Shown one piece after another: positions 34,406-43,808 of a DNA stretch of 64,000 nucleotides. The translations under genes and the position numbers were made by a program. Each line of letters begins with the position of its first letter. Position 1 is the stretch's first letter. Below the pieces are notes generated by a model, which saw only the letters and a list, made by a program, of their open reading frames with translations, did not search any database and was not told where the DNA came from. Source of the DNA: Pseudoalteromonas luteoviolacea NCIMB 1944 (GTDB taxonomy: Bacteria; Pseudomonadota; Gammaproteobacteria; Enterobacterales; Alteromonadaceae); assembly GCF_001625565.1 (NCBI RefSeq), contig NZ_AUXS01000022.1:1-64000 (forward strand), given 5' to 3'.

Positions 34406-34999
34406 ATGAAGCCCTCGCAACTAATTGTTCTGACAATTATATCTATTTCAGTATTTTACACATTGGTCGGCAATCCAAAAGTAGTTACGGAAATCTATCT
34501 AATAACTATTTTACCGGCTCTTCTATATGGGTTTATTAAAAAAGACCCTAACATTATTCACATTTCTATATTTTTGATACTAATTAATTTATCTGAATAT
34601 ATAATATTTGGCTATGAAATTATCAGCCTTAAAGCCATCGACATTAATAAAGTAGTTCATGGAATACTCATATATGGCATACAGATGCTTATTAGCTTAA
34701 CAGCCGTTGCAATATTTATATTTCGAGTACAAATATCAAGAAAGATATCAAAGTCTGAAAAGGTTGATCTCACTTATTTTGATGGAATATTTCATTGGAT
34801 ATTTTTATACACATCGCTCGTTTACCTTGCTGCGATGATTGAATACACGTTGAGAAATGTATTTGACCTCCCCTCTCTTATTTTAGTGTATAGTAGTTAC
34901 AAGACTTTAATTTATTTAGCATGGGCTTTGACCTGTGGAACATTACTCTCTATGGTGGTGCATTCCATCAGAAGTGAAATTAAAGTCAAGGTACAGTGA
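34406..34999 (+). CDS. Cassette C polytopic membrane protein
   Basis: A 197-residue membrane protein of about six helices, the closest relative of the protein at 18746-19345 (shared FDGIFHW, FRVQISR and YLAWAL segments). The ATG at 34406 has AAGG at good spacing and matches the start of the cassette A homologue, so it is chosen over the longer ORF from 34355. It begins one base after the peptide stop. The charged loop after FRVQISRKISKSEKVD is conserved in type between copies and is probably cytoplasmic. Role inferred as in the other cassettes: immunity, transport or sensing. Confidence 0.7.
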   Translation: MKPSQLIVLTIISISVFYTLVGNPKVVTEIYLITILPALLYGFIKKDPNIIHISIFLILINLSEYIIFGYEIISLKAIDINKVVHGILIYGIQMLISLTAVAIFIFRVQISRKISKSEKVDLTYFDGIFHWIFLYTSLVYLAAMIEYTLRNVFDLPSLILVYSSYKTLIYLAWALTCGTLLSMVVHSIRSEIKVKVQ

Positions 35000-35351
35000 T
35001 TTCATACATTTCACACAACCCATAGTATTAAAACGCCCCAAAAATTTATTGTAGATAAAAAGCTGGTGCAGAGGTCTAGTACCTCTGATCCCAGGGGCGA
35101 GTTATTCTTACATTCCGCAATTTATATTGATACAAGCAAAGCTCATATTGAAACAGCCAAGTTGCCATAAGGATCGATCGCCTGCATTCAATAAAGCCCC
35201 CCCTTTGTTCAGATTTTATAATCATTAATCATCGCTATACCATAAAGCGTGATGAGGGATCCAAAGTAACTTATTCAAAAGAATCAATAGCTCTGACCCT
35301 ATTGATTGGAAGGGATCAATGACTCTGACCCCTTTGATCATAGGTAATTAC
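35000..35351. other. Intergenic with two REP repeats
   Basis: Contains the REP copies at 35283-35341 next to the stop of the fibrinogen-like gene. The remainder shows no gene. Confidence 0.4.
35283..35341. repeat. Two tandem REP repeats, ACTCTGACCCC orientation
   Basis: Copy 1 (35283-35307) forms a perfect 9-bp hairpin AATCAATAG/CTATTGATT around CTCTGACC. Copy 2 (35313-35341) is GGATCAATGACTCTGACCCCTTTGATC. Both belong to the RAYT-associated family. Confidence 0.8.
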
Positions 35352-36380
35352 TTACCTCATCCACAATAGCGCAAAACGGGTGCCATTTGGCTCCACTTTA
35401 CTTGCACATAAACCAGAGCCAATTGCTCCAGACGCATAGGTACCTCGTGCAACCCAGCAATGAGTTGGACCGTGCGGGTCAACCTGCCAACCAACTTGAT
35501 GAGAGTTGTTTGCCCACGTTAAATAAGTAGGTAAAACGCAGCTCGACACAAGCGTTGTTGTGTCGTTGTAATCTGTTCTGCAGCTTGGAATATCTGCAAC
35601 CTTAGGCATATGCTCCACGCGATCTAAATAGCCCCACGCACTTCGGATCAAATTCAAATCATAGGTTGATAAATTGTCAGCATAAACAGTCTTGCCACTT
35701 ACACAATTTGCACCAGCACAGGCAACTTGCTCTCTAGCATCACGAAACTTGCTTAAGTCTTGCTGATAGAGAAATAGTGAACTTGGGTCATTAGGGCTGG
35801 TTTCAGGTATCGTGCCATAATCAGAGATGCGAGCAATACCACCGGGCTGAGTTTTAGGATAACTACCGACTAATGTCCAGCCACCACCATCTGTGGTCAT
35901 ATCACAATAAAATGACTGTTGCTCACCAGACTCATTTAGCAATTTATACACACCATCACCGACACTATAACCTGCATCTAAAACTTGCTTACAAGTCTCA
36001 AAACTCGCTGCCGGATTATGATTAAAACGCCAGTCACCACTGGCTCCTGTATTACTATGCCAGCTGCCTTGGTAAACACCAGAGTCGCTGAGCCCCCCTG
36101 CAAAGTAGCGCAATTCACCAGAAAGTAAATCACTGGTTTGGAATTTGATATTGAGCGCATTGACACTGGCTTCTCCTGATAGGATCAGTTCAGATTCGCT
36201 CGCCACAAAGTGCGCTCTAGAGCCCTTCACGGTCAGATCAACTGTTGTTTCGTTAACAAGCTGTCCATCATGAACAGTATCTAAATGAAGTTGATAGTCA
36301 CCAGAAAAGTTATTCTCTGTGGCAAAAACGACTGTCGGCATGAGCAGAGCAAAAGCGGTAAGTTTATTGATGTTTTTCAT
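35352..36380 (-). CDS. Secreted protein with fibrinogen-like domain
   Basis: A 342-residue protein with a signal peptide (MKNINKLTAFALLMPTVVFA). Residues about 22-125 form a beta-rich unknown domain. From about 127 the fibrinogen-related fold begins: SFETCKQVLDAGYSVGDGVYKLL, FYCDMTTDGGGWTLVGSY, a signature of FReD/fibrinogen beta/gamma globular domains, then GYLDRVEHMP, cysteine pairs and CWVARGTYASGAIG near the end. Fibrinogen-like domains are common in animals and rare but present in marine bacteria, where they may bind sugars or host surfaces. The ligand is unknown. The gene is monocistronic, with REP repeats right after its stop. Confidence 0.75.
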   Translation of the reverse strand: MKNINKLTAFALLMPTVVFATENNFSGDYQLHLDTVHDGQLVNETTVDLTVKGSRAHFVASESELILSGEASVNALNIKFQTSDLLSGELRYFAGGLSDSGVYQGSWHSNTGASGDWRFNHNPAASFETCKQVLDAGYSVGDGVYKLLNESGEQQSFYCDMTTDGGGWTLVGSYPKTQPGGIARISDYGTIPETSPNDPSSLFLYQQDLSKFRDAREQVACAGANCVSGKTVYADNLSTYDLNLIRSAWGYLDRVEHMPKVADIPSCRTDYNDTTTLVSSCVLPTYLTWANNSHQVGWQVDPHGPTHCWVARGTYASGAIGSGLCASKVEPNGTRFALLWMR

Positions 36381-36611
36381 TAAATATTCCTAATTTAAGT
36401 AGCCAAAGTAATAAGTGGCTATGGTTCCTAAGCAGTTTTCTCCCGAGTAAAACTGCTAGTCGCGAGTATGTAATATTGACTTCTTAAATACCAGAGGCAT
36501 CAATAAATCATTGCAATAAAACGCACTTTTCAAGCCGCGAAACAACCTCTTGATGTCTTAAACTGACAGTAATAAAATCAAGAAATAACAATAATACGAG
36601 CGGTTTTATTC

Positions 36612-38255
36612 ATGGAAAGAATGTTCATCCAATTGTTCAGCATATCTTTGATTTTGTTCATCAGTAGCTGTGCAATCCCCCCCTCCCAAACCGTAGAACA
36701 AACGCCACAAAACTTGAAAGAAGCGGTTTTAAGACTTCAATCTACGCTACCGCCTGAGGACTTAGCCGCACTGAAAAATACTACAGAACAAGACCTAGCT
36801 AAGTATCACCATGGATTTGGAGCTGGCCTCAGAAACTCACTGGGTCTTTGGTCTAAGTCGGCGCTCGCTCAATGGTTTGCACAGCGTGATATTCGTCACC
36901 CTGACAATATGAGCAGTATTATTATCAAAAGCTTACATCGCGAACTTAATGGTCTTCCATGGGAAGTTGATAAGCAGCTCCACACCTATCAAATATCTCA
37001 GCAAGAGATTGAAATTCTTCATAAAAAGCACCTTTTACAGGAACGAAAAAGATACGCTAGGCGAAAGTCGGCCATACTCGGGTGGCAATGGAAAACACAT
37101 CAAGCCCCCAAAGCTTTGCTACCCAAGCAGCCAACTAATAAAGATATCTGGGGGCTCGAGCCCTATGGCAATGGTTTTATTGTCACAGTCAAAGGCTGGA
37201 GAAAAACTCATAAAAATATATGGCATGATGGGGTTTATTTTATATCCGCAAAGTCAACACAGCTCTCGCCAGTCGCGGTTCAAGGCTGCCCAGAAATTCA
37301 CGATGTTATTGTGCGTGGAAATCAGGCCCAATGGCTATGTAAAGTAAATAACCAGTGGTCAATTATCACAACCGAACCAGCAACACCTTCGACACATCAG
37401 GCGCTGCACTTACCCACTCAATTTGACTGGTTGCGGCTGGGTAAAAGTAAAGCAGGATTGCTCATTATTTCTCAAGATGCCATTTATACCTTGAATTCAG
37501 ACAAACTAGCTCTACTATTTCAAGCTAATTCAAGTACTAGGCAATATCCTGAGTTCGACTCCGACGGCTATGGAAACCAACAAGCTAGTGAATTTTTCTT
37601 TCCGCAAAGAAGCGCAACACCGCTGTTGTTCAACAATGCTGTTTATTTTCAGGTAGAAGATACTGGTAATGAAACCGACTTATACCGGCTTAAGTTAACA
37701 GAAATGGATCTCGAAAGTGCAAATAAGTTCTTTGTGCATAAATACATTGGCAGGCGAGCTGTCAACATCAGCGATGTAGCCGTTGATAACCACGACAACC
37801 TTTGGATAGGCACGCCAAACAATGGAACATTGGTCAAGCTCGACAAAAGTGGCAATACAAAGTTTGCCTCTATTTTCAACAGTCTAGATCCTCAAAAAAC
37901 CATCACCACGGAACACCAAATACATTGGCAGGCGCTCTTACCCACAAGTGCCATATTGATTTCGGATGAAGCTATGTATTTAGCCTCTTCCAATGGCATA
38001 GTATCAGTAAAAAATAATGAGATAACGCCCGTTGTTTATTTTGATTACCCACAGGGCATGGACAGAGTCCCTTACACAGCGGATCCTCAATATGGCTACC
38101 ATATAAAACCACAGCGACTGGGTAAATTTAACGATGGCAGTTTTATCCTCGGAGATCGATTTGATGGTGTATATTTGTTGATGAAAAATGGCTCATCCTA
38201 CGATTTTTATTTACCCGAAATGACAAAAAAAGCCTATCTTATAGGCCGTAACTAA
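36612..38255 (+). CDS. Lipoprotein with propeller-like C-terminal region
   Basis: A 547-residue protein. A signal sequence with lipobox (ILFISSCAIPP, Cys20) indicates a lipoprotein. Residues 30-170 are helical and basic. The rest looks like a beta-propeller-type fold with repeated short Gly/Asn turns (VDNHDNLWIGTPNNGTLVKLDKSGN, LASSNGIVSVKNNEI, FNDGSFILGDRFDGVYLL), similar to two-component-regulator propeller blades, but no kinase or regulator domain follows. No family is recognised. It is convergent with the metallo-beta-lactamase-fold gene, with a hairpin between them. Confidence 0.6.
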   Translation: MERMFIQLFSISLILFISSCAIPPSQTVEQTPQNLKEAVLRLQSTLPPEDLAALKNTTEQDLAKYHHGFGAGLRNSLGLWSKSALAQWFAQRDIRHPDNMSSIIIKSLHRELNGLPWEVDKQLHTYQISQQEIEILHKKHLLQERKRYARRKSAILGWQWKTHQAPKALLPKQPTNKDIWGLEPYGNGFIVTVKGWRKTHKNIWHDGVYFISAKSTQLSPVAVQGCPEIHDVIVRGNQAQWLCKVNNQWSIITTEPATPSTHQALHLPTQFDWLRLGKSKAGLLIISQDAIYTLNSDKLALLFQANSSTRQYPEFDSDGYGNQQASEFFFPQRSATPLLFNNAVYFQVEDTGNETDLYRLKLTEMDLESANKFFVHKYIGRRAVNISDVAVDNHDNLWIGTPNNGTLVKLDKSGNTKFASIFNSLDPQKTITTEHQIHWQALLPTSAILISDEAMYLASSNGIVSVKNNEITPVVYFDYPQGMDRVPYTADPQYGYHIKPQRLGKFNDGSFILGDRFDGVYLLMKNGSSYDFYLPEMTKKAYLIGRN

Positions 38256-38359
38256 CTTTATAGTTGGCGCTTTTGCTAATGTACTTAGATAGCTTGCTAA
38301 AGAAGTATAGAAATTGTTTTACCTGTGGCCGATGTATAAGATTATTGCCATACTGAGTT

Positions 38360-38378
38360 GGTGGTCTCTGTGACCACC
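38360..38378. terminator. Possible terminator between convergent genes
   Basis: GGTGGTC, loop TCTGT, GACCACC, followed on the plus strand by TCTTTA. The perfect stem is suitable, the T-run is weak. Confidence 0.4.
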
Positions 38379-38440
38379 TCTTTAGGCTCAGTCTCTGCTC
38401 GGCTTTTTACTATTTAAAGGCTTAAACCTATTAAGTTCAC

Positions 38441-39868
38441 TTACATCTTCGCTTCATAGGTTTTATCAACCACCTCTACTGAGATATTATTATTGTTAAA
38501 GTTCCCGACAATACGTTTAAAAACAAGCCCTTCTTCACGAATAAAGCGAATGAATGCACGGGTATAATTAGGAACGACTGTCGCAATCGTATTATCATAT
38601 GGGATATGCATAAAACCTGATTGGAAAATTATCTGCGCATCTTTGAAATATACAAACCCCTGGCGCTTTGCTGACATATTTTCCAAAATATAAAATTGTG
38701 CACCTTGAATGACTTGCTCATGTTCAATTTGTTTAAACTTAAAGTTTTCAATATGTGGTGCAAATGGACCATATGCTTTGATAGCAGAAATGCTATATGC
38801 ATCTGCCAATATTTCGATCCCCTGTTCAACCAGTACTTTCACCCCTCTAATTTGACCTAGGTGAGGATGAGTAATAAAAGCTGACGTAATACGTTTGGTG
38901 GGAAATTGCTGCTTGATTAAATTCAGAGTCTGCCGGGCAACACGTTCGCTCGGACTTGCTCCAAATAGAGTGATCTCATCTCCATTCACTTGAAATACAC
39001 TGTTATGTCGCGCTGAAGAATCAGTCACAACATACAAGTTCTCAGCAATTTTGGTCGCCTGCCTCACCCCATCCCCGGCTTTAATGATAGGCCCATACCC
39101 AGCTGGCAATGTAAGTTTATCGGAGTCGATTTTATCTATCACATAAAAATCAGCATTGAAGCTAATATAGGTAGGAGAAGAATCGCCAGTGTAATATTTA
39201 TTTACTTCAGTCGCTAACGTAAAGCCATTGATGGTTTGCACATTATTATATTCAAACCGACCGCCGCCCTCACCCAGATCAAGAGATTTTAAGCGCAGTG
39301 TTGTAGCATCAAACACATACTTAATCGTCTTTTGATTGGCGTTTTGATGTGTGATCAAAAACGTGTTGGCTTCATTGTTATAAGTTACTTTTACATGCTT
39401 TTTTATTTCGCTTTCTCGCAATAGAGGTCTGATGGCCAAAAAGTCTACATTGCTCAGTGTATAAGGTAAGGCACGATCGAAATTATCCATCCCCCTTGAG
39501 ATCACCCCTTTCCCTATAGTCGACGCATTTTTTTCGTAAAAATAGCTATGTGTATCATTTTGAAACTGTACTCTGTCATATAGTCTGCCTCCGGCAAAGT
39601 ATAAGATATCATTGTCATAAAAGTGCTTATTGACCATGTCGACATCGATTGATCTGATTGACATATGCCGGTTAGGTGTTTGCATATCCCAATAGTTTTG
39701 ACTTCTATAAACATTATTCAGAAAGTGATATCGCAAAGAAAACGCATCAATTGAAAGTGTGTTTTGGTACTTTGCTTTTATTTCATTGATCACCGCTTCA
39801 GTGCCTTTTGCGTAGGCTGGTTGCACAAACCAAACCATCAAGACAATTAGACTAAATCGTAAATACAC
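38441..39868 (-). CDS. Exported metallo-beta-lactamase-fold protein lacking metal ligands
   Basis: A 475-residue protein with a signal peptide (MYLRFSLIVLMVWFVQPAYA). N-terminal half (about 20-285) is a beta-rich region that looks like the outer domain seen in MBL-type sulfatases or hydrolases. The C-terminal half has the MBL fold order (VTDSSARHNSVFQVNGDEITLFGASP, then AFITHPHLGQIRGVKVLV), but the THxHxDH motif is THPHLGQ: the Asp and third His are replaced by Gly and Gln. A downstream ligand position (usually GD) reads FQSGFM. It may therefore be a non-enzymatic or altered-metal member. The closest family type is uncertain. Confidence 0.6.
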   Translation of the reverse strand: MYLRFSLIVLMVWFVQPAYAKGTEAVINEIKAKYQNTLSIDAFSLRYHFLNNVYRSQNYWDMQTPNRHMSIRSIDVDMVNKHFYDNDILYFAGGRLYDRVQFQNDTHSYFYEKNASTIGKGVISRGMDNFDRALPYTLSNVDFLAIRPLLRESEIKKHVKVTYNNEANTFLITHQNANQKTIKYVFDATTLRLKSLDLGEGGGRFEYNNVQTINGFTLATEVNKYYTGDSSPTYISFNADFYVIDKIDSDKLTLPAGYGPIIKAGDGVRQATKIAENLYVVTDSSARHNSVFQVNGDEITLFGASPSERVARQTLNLIKQQFPTKRITSAFITHPHLGQIRGVKVLVEQGIEILADAYSISAIKAYGPFAPHIENFKFKQIEHEQVIQGAQFYILENMSAKRQGFVYFKDAQIIFQSGFMHIPYDNTIATVVPNYTRAFIRFIREEGLVFKRIVGNFNNNNISVEVVDKTYEAKM

Positions 39869-40080
39869 GTGACGCTCCTTTTATTTCACAAAGAGATGGA
39901 CATAACTGCAACAAAGTCGATGCCCTATTAATGTGATGAAATGTCAGCAATGTAAAACGCTAAGCTTAAGAATTTACAAAAGTTTACGAACGGGGAAAGT
40001 AAAAATGGGCGCCGCAACCCGGCCCCCACAAGTGTGAGTCGCTAGCAAAACCCATGGCTTAGCTAGCGAGTTAAAACAAG

Positions 40081-41955
40081 TTAAAGTGCTTTTTTCTTTG
40101 TCACTTTATTTTTATGTCCCAAGATACGAATTGACCAACTCTCTAAGGTACCTGGCTTTACATTATTCTCGACAGACTGTACTTGTCGGCCTGTATCAAA
40201 ATCGAATGTCGAAAAAGACATAGGCTCATTGCTCATATCAGTGACGTGGATTTTCCACTCACCAGTACCTGCATTTGCCTTTTCATCCCAAAATTTATAG
40301 CTCAGCATCAAATGATCGTTGTAACCATCGGCACTGCCAGGTGACTGCTCAGGCAGGTTAAGGTGCTGACCAATTAAATTATTAAATGGTGACATAACAA
40401 TACTGCGTGTACCACTTGGTGACTCTAATTCCACTTTTATATCAGAAATACGAGCATGTTTGGCATTTAGGCGGATCTGAACACCTTCAATAAACAAGTC
40501 ATCATCAACCTGGATTGACGCAGTTGTAGTGCGCGATGCATCATCGTGGATCATTGCATTTACCGTATTACCTAAACCATACCAAGGTGTTTTTACCAAC
40601 TCTGATGGCAAGTCTTCAATGGCAAAGCGACGCACTAACTCTGTCGCTTTATCCACATCCAATAAACCAAACCCATAGTAAGGAGAAAAAGTATGCCCCG
40701 CCGCATTGGTTGACCAGCCCTCGAGGCCAGTGATGCCATTAACTTGAATATCTGCTCGAGTTGGATCTACCTTGGTTGCAGTGCGCGCCAACAAGTGACG
40801 AATATCACGCGGAGTAAGGTCATGGTTTTGTTGCTCAGCCGCTGATAACAACAGCGCAATAGCACCTGATGCATTTGGCGCTGCAGACGACGTACCATTC
40901 ATTCGTACTGTAAAATCATCATGTTCTGAGCAGTCAAAATTCGCATCAACATGTTCAATGATCCAGTCACATGAAATACGGGTGGTTGCGTGTCCGGGCG
41001 TACCTCTGTCTAACCCACCAGGCGCGGTGAGAAATACGTTACTACCCACTGTTGAATAACTAGATAGCACACCATCGGCACTTAGCGCGCTCACGGCGAG
41101 GTTCCAAAAGTTAGCTGGTGTATAGAGTGAGTTACCATTGGTCCAAGGCAATCCATAGTTATCTCCGACAGGAAAACTATAGCCGTAGAACGACAGGCCC
41201 TGCTCTGAAAAATAATGAATGCGAGAAGCAAGATAAGAATTACCCGCAGCCTGCACATAAACAGCTGTGCGCGGATCTTCTTTAGTCGACAAGGTCACCG
41301 TCTCATAGATTTTTTCCTGTTCGGGCTGACTAAAGAGCAGTACGTCATTACCTTGCGCATCTTTAACTGTTTTAGAAAAAGTATACGGTAAGCTAACAGA
41401 TGGGCTCATACCATAACTTTTATTGAATACACGAATTCTATCAGCCGTCGTGTTGTCAAATTGATTACCATCAAAGCCGTGACTTACTTTCCAATGCTCA
41501 TGACTGTCAAATGTTCCACCGAAATTGGTAAATGCAGCAATTTGCGCAAGTGGTGCAACACCTCGAACACCTATATTATTTTGAGCGGCTGCGATAATCC
41601 CAGCGACCATGGTGCCATGATCGCCACCAATTGTCGGCTGAGCATCTATTGCTGGATCATCAATGGCGTTGGCGGCCAGATCCGCATGACCCAGATCAAC
41701 GCCAGAATCAATCACAGCGACAAGCACATCTTGGCCTTTATGCCCCCAAATATGCGTTTGCCATAAATTCAAATCGATACCCGACTGCGTATTGCTTATG
41801 GCGCCTGAATTAAGCAGATTCCACTGCAGTGCCAACATGGGATCACCATTTGGATCAAGCCAACGGTGCTCATAATCCCTATCCGTTGTTGCCAATGCAT
41901 TCACTGAAAGTAGCGCAGAAACGAGACCTGCAAGATATTGTTTTTTTATTTTCAT
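40081..41955 (-). CDS. Secreted subtilisin-like serine protease with P domain
   Basis: A 624-residue S8 protease. Signal peptide residues 1-22 (MKIKKQYLAGLVSALLSVNALA). Catalytic triad: Asp83 in VAVIDSGVD, His113 in GGDHGTMVAG, Ser356 in NGTSSAAP, with the oxyanion Asn239 in QAAGNS. The C-terminal region from about 470 is a P/proprotein-convertase domain (TTTASIQVDDDLFIEGVQIRLNAKHARISDIKVELESPSG, then DHLMLSYKFWDEKANAGTGEWKIHVTD). No N-terminal inhibitor propeptide is obvious, as in kexin-like bacterial proteases. Expected to be secreted and active on proteins outside the cell. It lies alone on the minus strand with no operon partner. Confidence 0.93.
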   Translation of the reverse strand: MKIKKQYLAGLVSALLSVNALATTDRDYEHRWLDPNGDPMLALQWNLLNSGAISNTQSGIDLNLWQTHIWGHKGQDVLVAVIDSGVDLGHADLAANAIDDPAIDAQPTIGGDHGTMVAGIIAAAQNNIGVRGVAPLAQIAAFTNFGGTFDSHEHWKVSHGFDGNQFDNTTADRIRVFNKSYGMSPSVSLPYTFSKTVKDAQGNDVLLFSQPEQEKIYETVTLSTKEDPRTAVYVQAAGNSYLASRIHYFSEQGLSFYGYSFPVGDNYGLPWTNGNSLYTPANFWNLAVSALSADGVLSSYSTVGSNVFLTAPGGLDRGTPGHATTRISCDWIIEHVDANFDCSEHDDFTVRMNGTSSAAPNASGAIALLLSAAEQQNHDLTPRDIRHLLARTATKVDPTRADIQVNGITGLEGWSTNAAGHTFSPYYGFGLLDVDKATELVRRFAIEDLPSELVKTPWYGLGNTVNAMIHDDASRTTTASIQVDDDLFIEGVQIRLNAKHARISDIKVELESPSGTRSIVMSPFNNLIGQHLNLPEQSPGSADGYNDHLMLSYKFWDEKANAGTGEWKIHVTDMSNEPMSFSTFDFDTGRQVQSVENNVKPGTLESWSIRILGHKNKVTKKKAL

Positions 41956-41999
41956 AACAAGTTCCTTTTATGGGTTCAATTTATTTCTAGCATTCTAAC

Positions 42000-42375
42000 T
42001 TTCAACTTGTCAATAAAAATACACACCTTATTCTCCTAACTTTAACAAAATAGTATTTAAAACGACCTAAATCCCGCTAAAAAAGCGAAGGCTAAGAAAA
42101 GTAGATAATCATTGAAAGTGGCGAGGAAATAACAATTAGGTCATCGTAGAGCTAAGGTTGGAAACGATTGAGAATAGAAAAACGAGATTAAAATGAGGCT
42201 GTTTAATTGCCTGAAAGACCCCCTCTGAAATTGGGTTTTGTGATCATATTCTAGAAACTAAAGCTATAGCTGATAAGTAACAACCCACAATAGGTACCTT
42301 TAGGGTACATATGAACAGGTTGTCACTGTATATTAAAATGGGATCAACGACTCTGACCCCATTGATTTAAAGGGT
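42000..42375. other. Intergenic with a REP repeat
   Basis: Promoter region of the subtilisin gene at its left end and the REP at 42341-42368 near the right end. Nothing else recognised. Confidence 0.4.
42341..42368. repeat. REP repeat, ACTCTGACCCC orientation
   Basis: GGATCAACGACTCTGACCCCATTGATTT, eight bases before the stop codon of the adjacent minus-strand gene. Member of the RAYT-associated family. Confidence 0.75.
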
Positions 42376-42762
42376 TTAAAAATCTAAGACTTTAGTAACA
42401 AAGCACTTTTGAGGTAAAGCACCTCTTTGCATTTCAATTTTTACTCTATCACCCTCTGAAATAGCAGAGGCAATATTCACCACTTTTTCAAGTGTGTCCG
42501 GCTCGTCATAGGTAACAACATTACTCATAAAACATCTGAATTGACGGCCATTGCTATCTGTTGCAGTGATTGATAAATGATTTGCGCTCACGTTCATGGA
42601 AAAAGTACCTGACTGACTGTGATTAACTACAACTTCAGCGACATCAATCGTGACAGAGCCATAATTTTGCTCAGAAATTGTAACCTCAGCAGCAGATGCA
42701 AGGTTTGCTGACATGCCTAATGCAAAAACAGATGCGCCTAAAAATTTATTTATTGCTTTCAT
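42376..42762 (-). CDS. Small exported protein of unknown function
   Basis: A 128-residue protein with a signal peptide (MKAINKFLGASVFALGMSANLASAA). The mature part of about 103 residues is beta-rich, with two cysteines (RQFRCFMS and QKCFV) that could form one disulfide. No motif is recognised. Its stop codon is directly next to a REP repeat. The upstream region is long and AT-rich. Isolated gene. Confidence 0.6.
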   Translation of the reverse strand: MKAINKFLGASVFALGMSANLASAAEVTISEQNYGSVTIDVAEVVVNHSQSGTFSMNVSANHLSITATDSNGRQFRCFMSNVVTYDEPDTLEKVVNIASAISEGDRVKIEMQRGALPQKCFVTKVLDF

Positions 42763-43337
42763 TGTATATTATTCCTTTATACATATATTAACGTTACCCC
42801 TTAAAATTAAGGGAAATAAAAAAGCCATTAAACGTTCCTAATTAAGGAATATATCAACATTATTTTTTAATACAACCACAAAAAACGAATTAAAAACACA
42901 CAAAATATATTAAATCAATTATCTTACGCACCAAAAAACAAACACTCCTTTAAATGCAATAACTTACAAAAATCAACATCGTGGATTATTGACATTAAAT
43001 TAATTAAATAAAATGGAAGGGCTTAATAAGAAAGTAGATTTCAAATAAAAAACTTAGAATTTTAAAGCGACTTACGAAATTGAACAAATGCCTTTTTAAA
43101 ATTAAATACTAGATAAGATAAAAAAGAATGTCTCTCACTGCCCAAAAAGGGCAATTTTCATCACCTTGTACTTGTCCACAATCATTGCACATTTCAATGC
43201 TGGAATACCTGCGGTCAGAAAAAATTTATTTTAATGGCTTTCCCAGTAACTAAATATCTGGTTGTTACGTGTTGCCTTACTTCACTATAAAAATATTGAA
43301 AAGGGCGGTACCCCCAGAGCGTATCTAAAACAGCACA
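42763..43337. other. AT-rich divergent region upstream of speD
   Basis: 575 bases. A small hairpin TGCCC/GGGCA (43142-43156) followed by ATTTTC lies 180-190 bases before speD and might act as an attenuator, but this is speculative. No gene recognised. Confidence 0.35.
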
Positions 43338-43349
43338 TTGAGTAAAAAA

Positions 43350-43787
43350 ATGAATATAACCTCAGCAGAGCCACAGCTAGTTCACCCTTTGGGTCAACAC
43401 ATTATTGTCGATATATTCGACGCCTCAAATTTAATGGGCGAGCAAAACATCGAGGACATGATGATTAACTGCGCCAACGCTGCAAACGCCACGATCCTGA
43501 AAACCCATGTGCACCCTTTTGAAATTAACGGCGGTGTATCTGGCATGATTATTTTGGCTGAGAGTCATATTTCTATTCACACTTGGCCGGAGTACAACTT
43601 TGCAGCCATGGACATTTTTATGTGTGGTGATGCACAACCCCAGCTGTGCCTGCCCGTGATAGAACAGTATTTTCAACCGGGTAAAATGGTAGTCAATGAC
43701 TTCACTAGAGGCGGCTCCATCAGTCGCTTGGGAGAGTTCCAACCACTTTTGCACAACAAATTACAAGCAACCTCAATAACCGCATAA
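43350..43787 (+). CDS. speD: S-adenosylmethionine decarboxylase proenzyme, SpeH type
   Basis: A 145-residue AdoMet decarboxylase of the short SpeH/SpeD class. The self-cleavage and pyruvoyl-forming site is in AESHISIHTWPE (Glu71-Ser72 in this numbering), followed by the catalytic Cys in FMCGDAQP. The conserved ending NDFTRGG is present. It makes decarboxylated AdoMet, the aminopropyl donor for spermidine. The ATG at 43350 has GAG at about 8 bases; an in-frame TTG exists at 43338. speE follows 21 bases later, so they form an operon. Confidence 0.88.
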   Translation: MNITSAEPQLVHPLGQHIIVDIFDASNLMGEQNIEDMMINCANAANATILKTHVHPFEINGGVSGMIILAESHISIHTWPEYNFAAMDIFMCGDAQPQLCLPVIEQYFQPGKMVVNDFTRGGSISRLGEFQPLLHNKLQATSITA

Positions 43788-43808
43788 CAAAACGGAGTAT
43801 TCAAGCAC

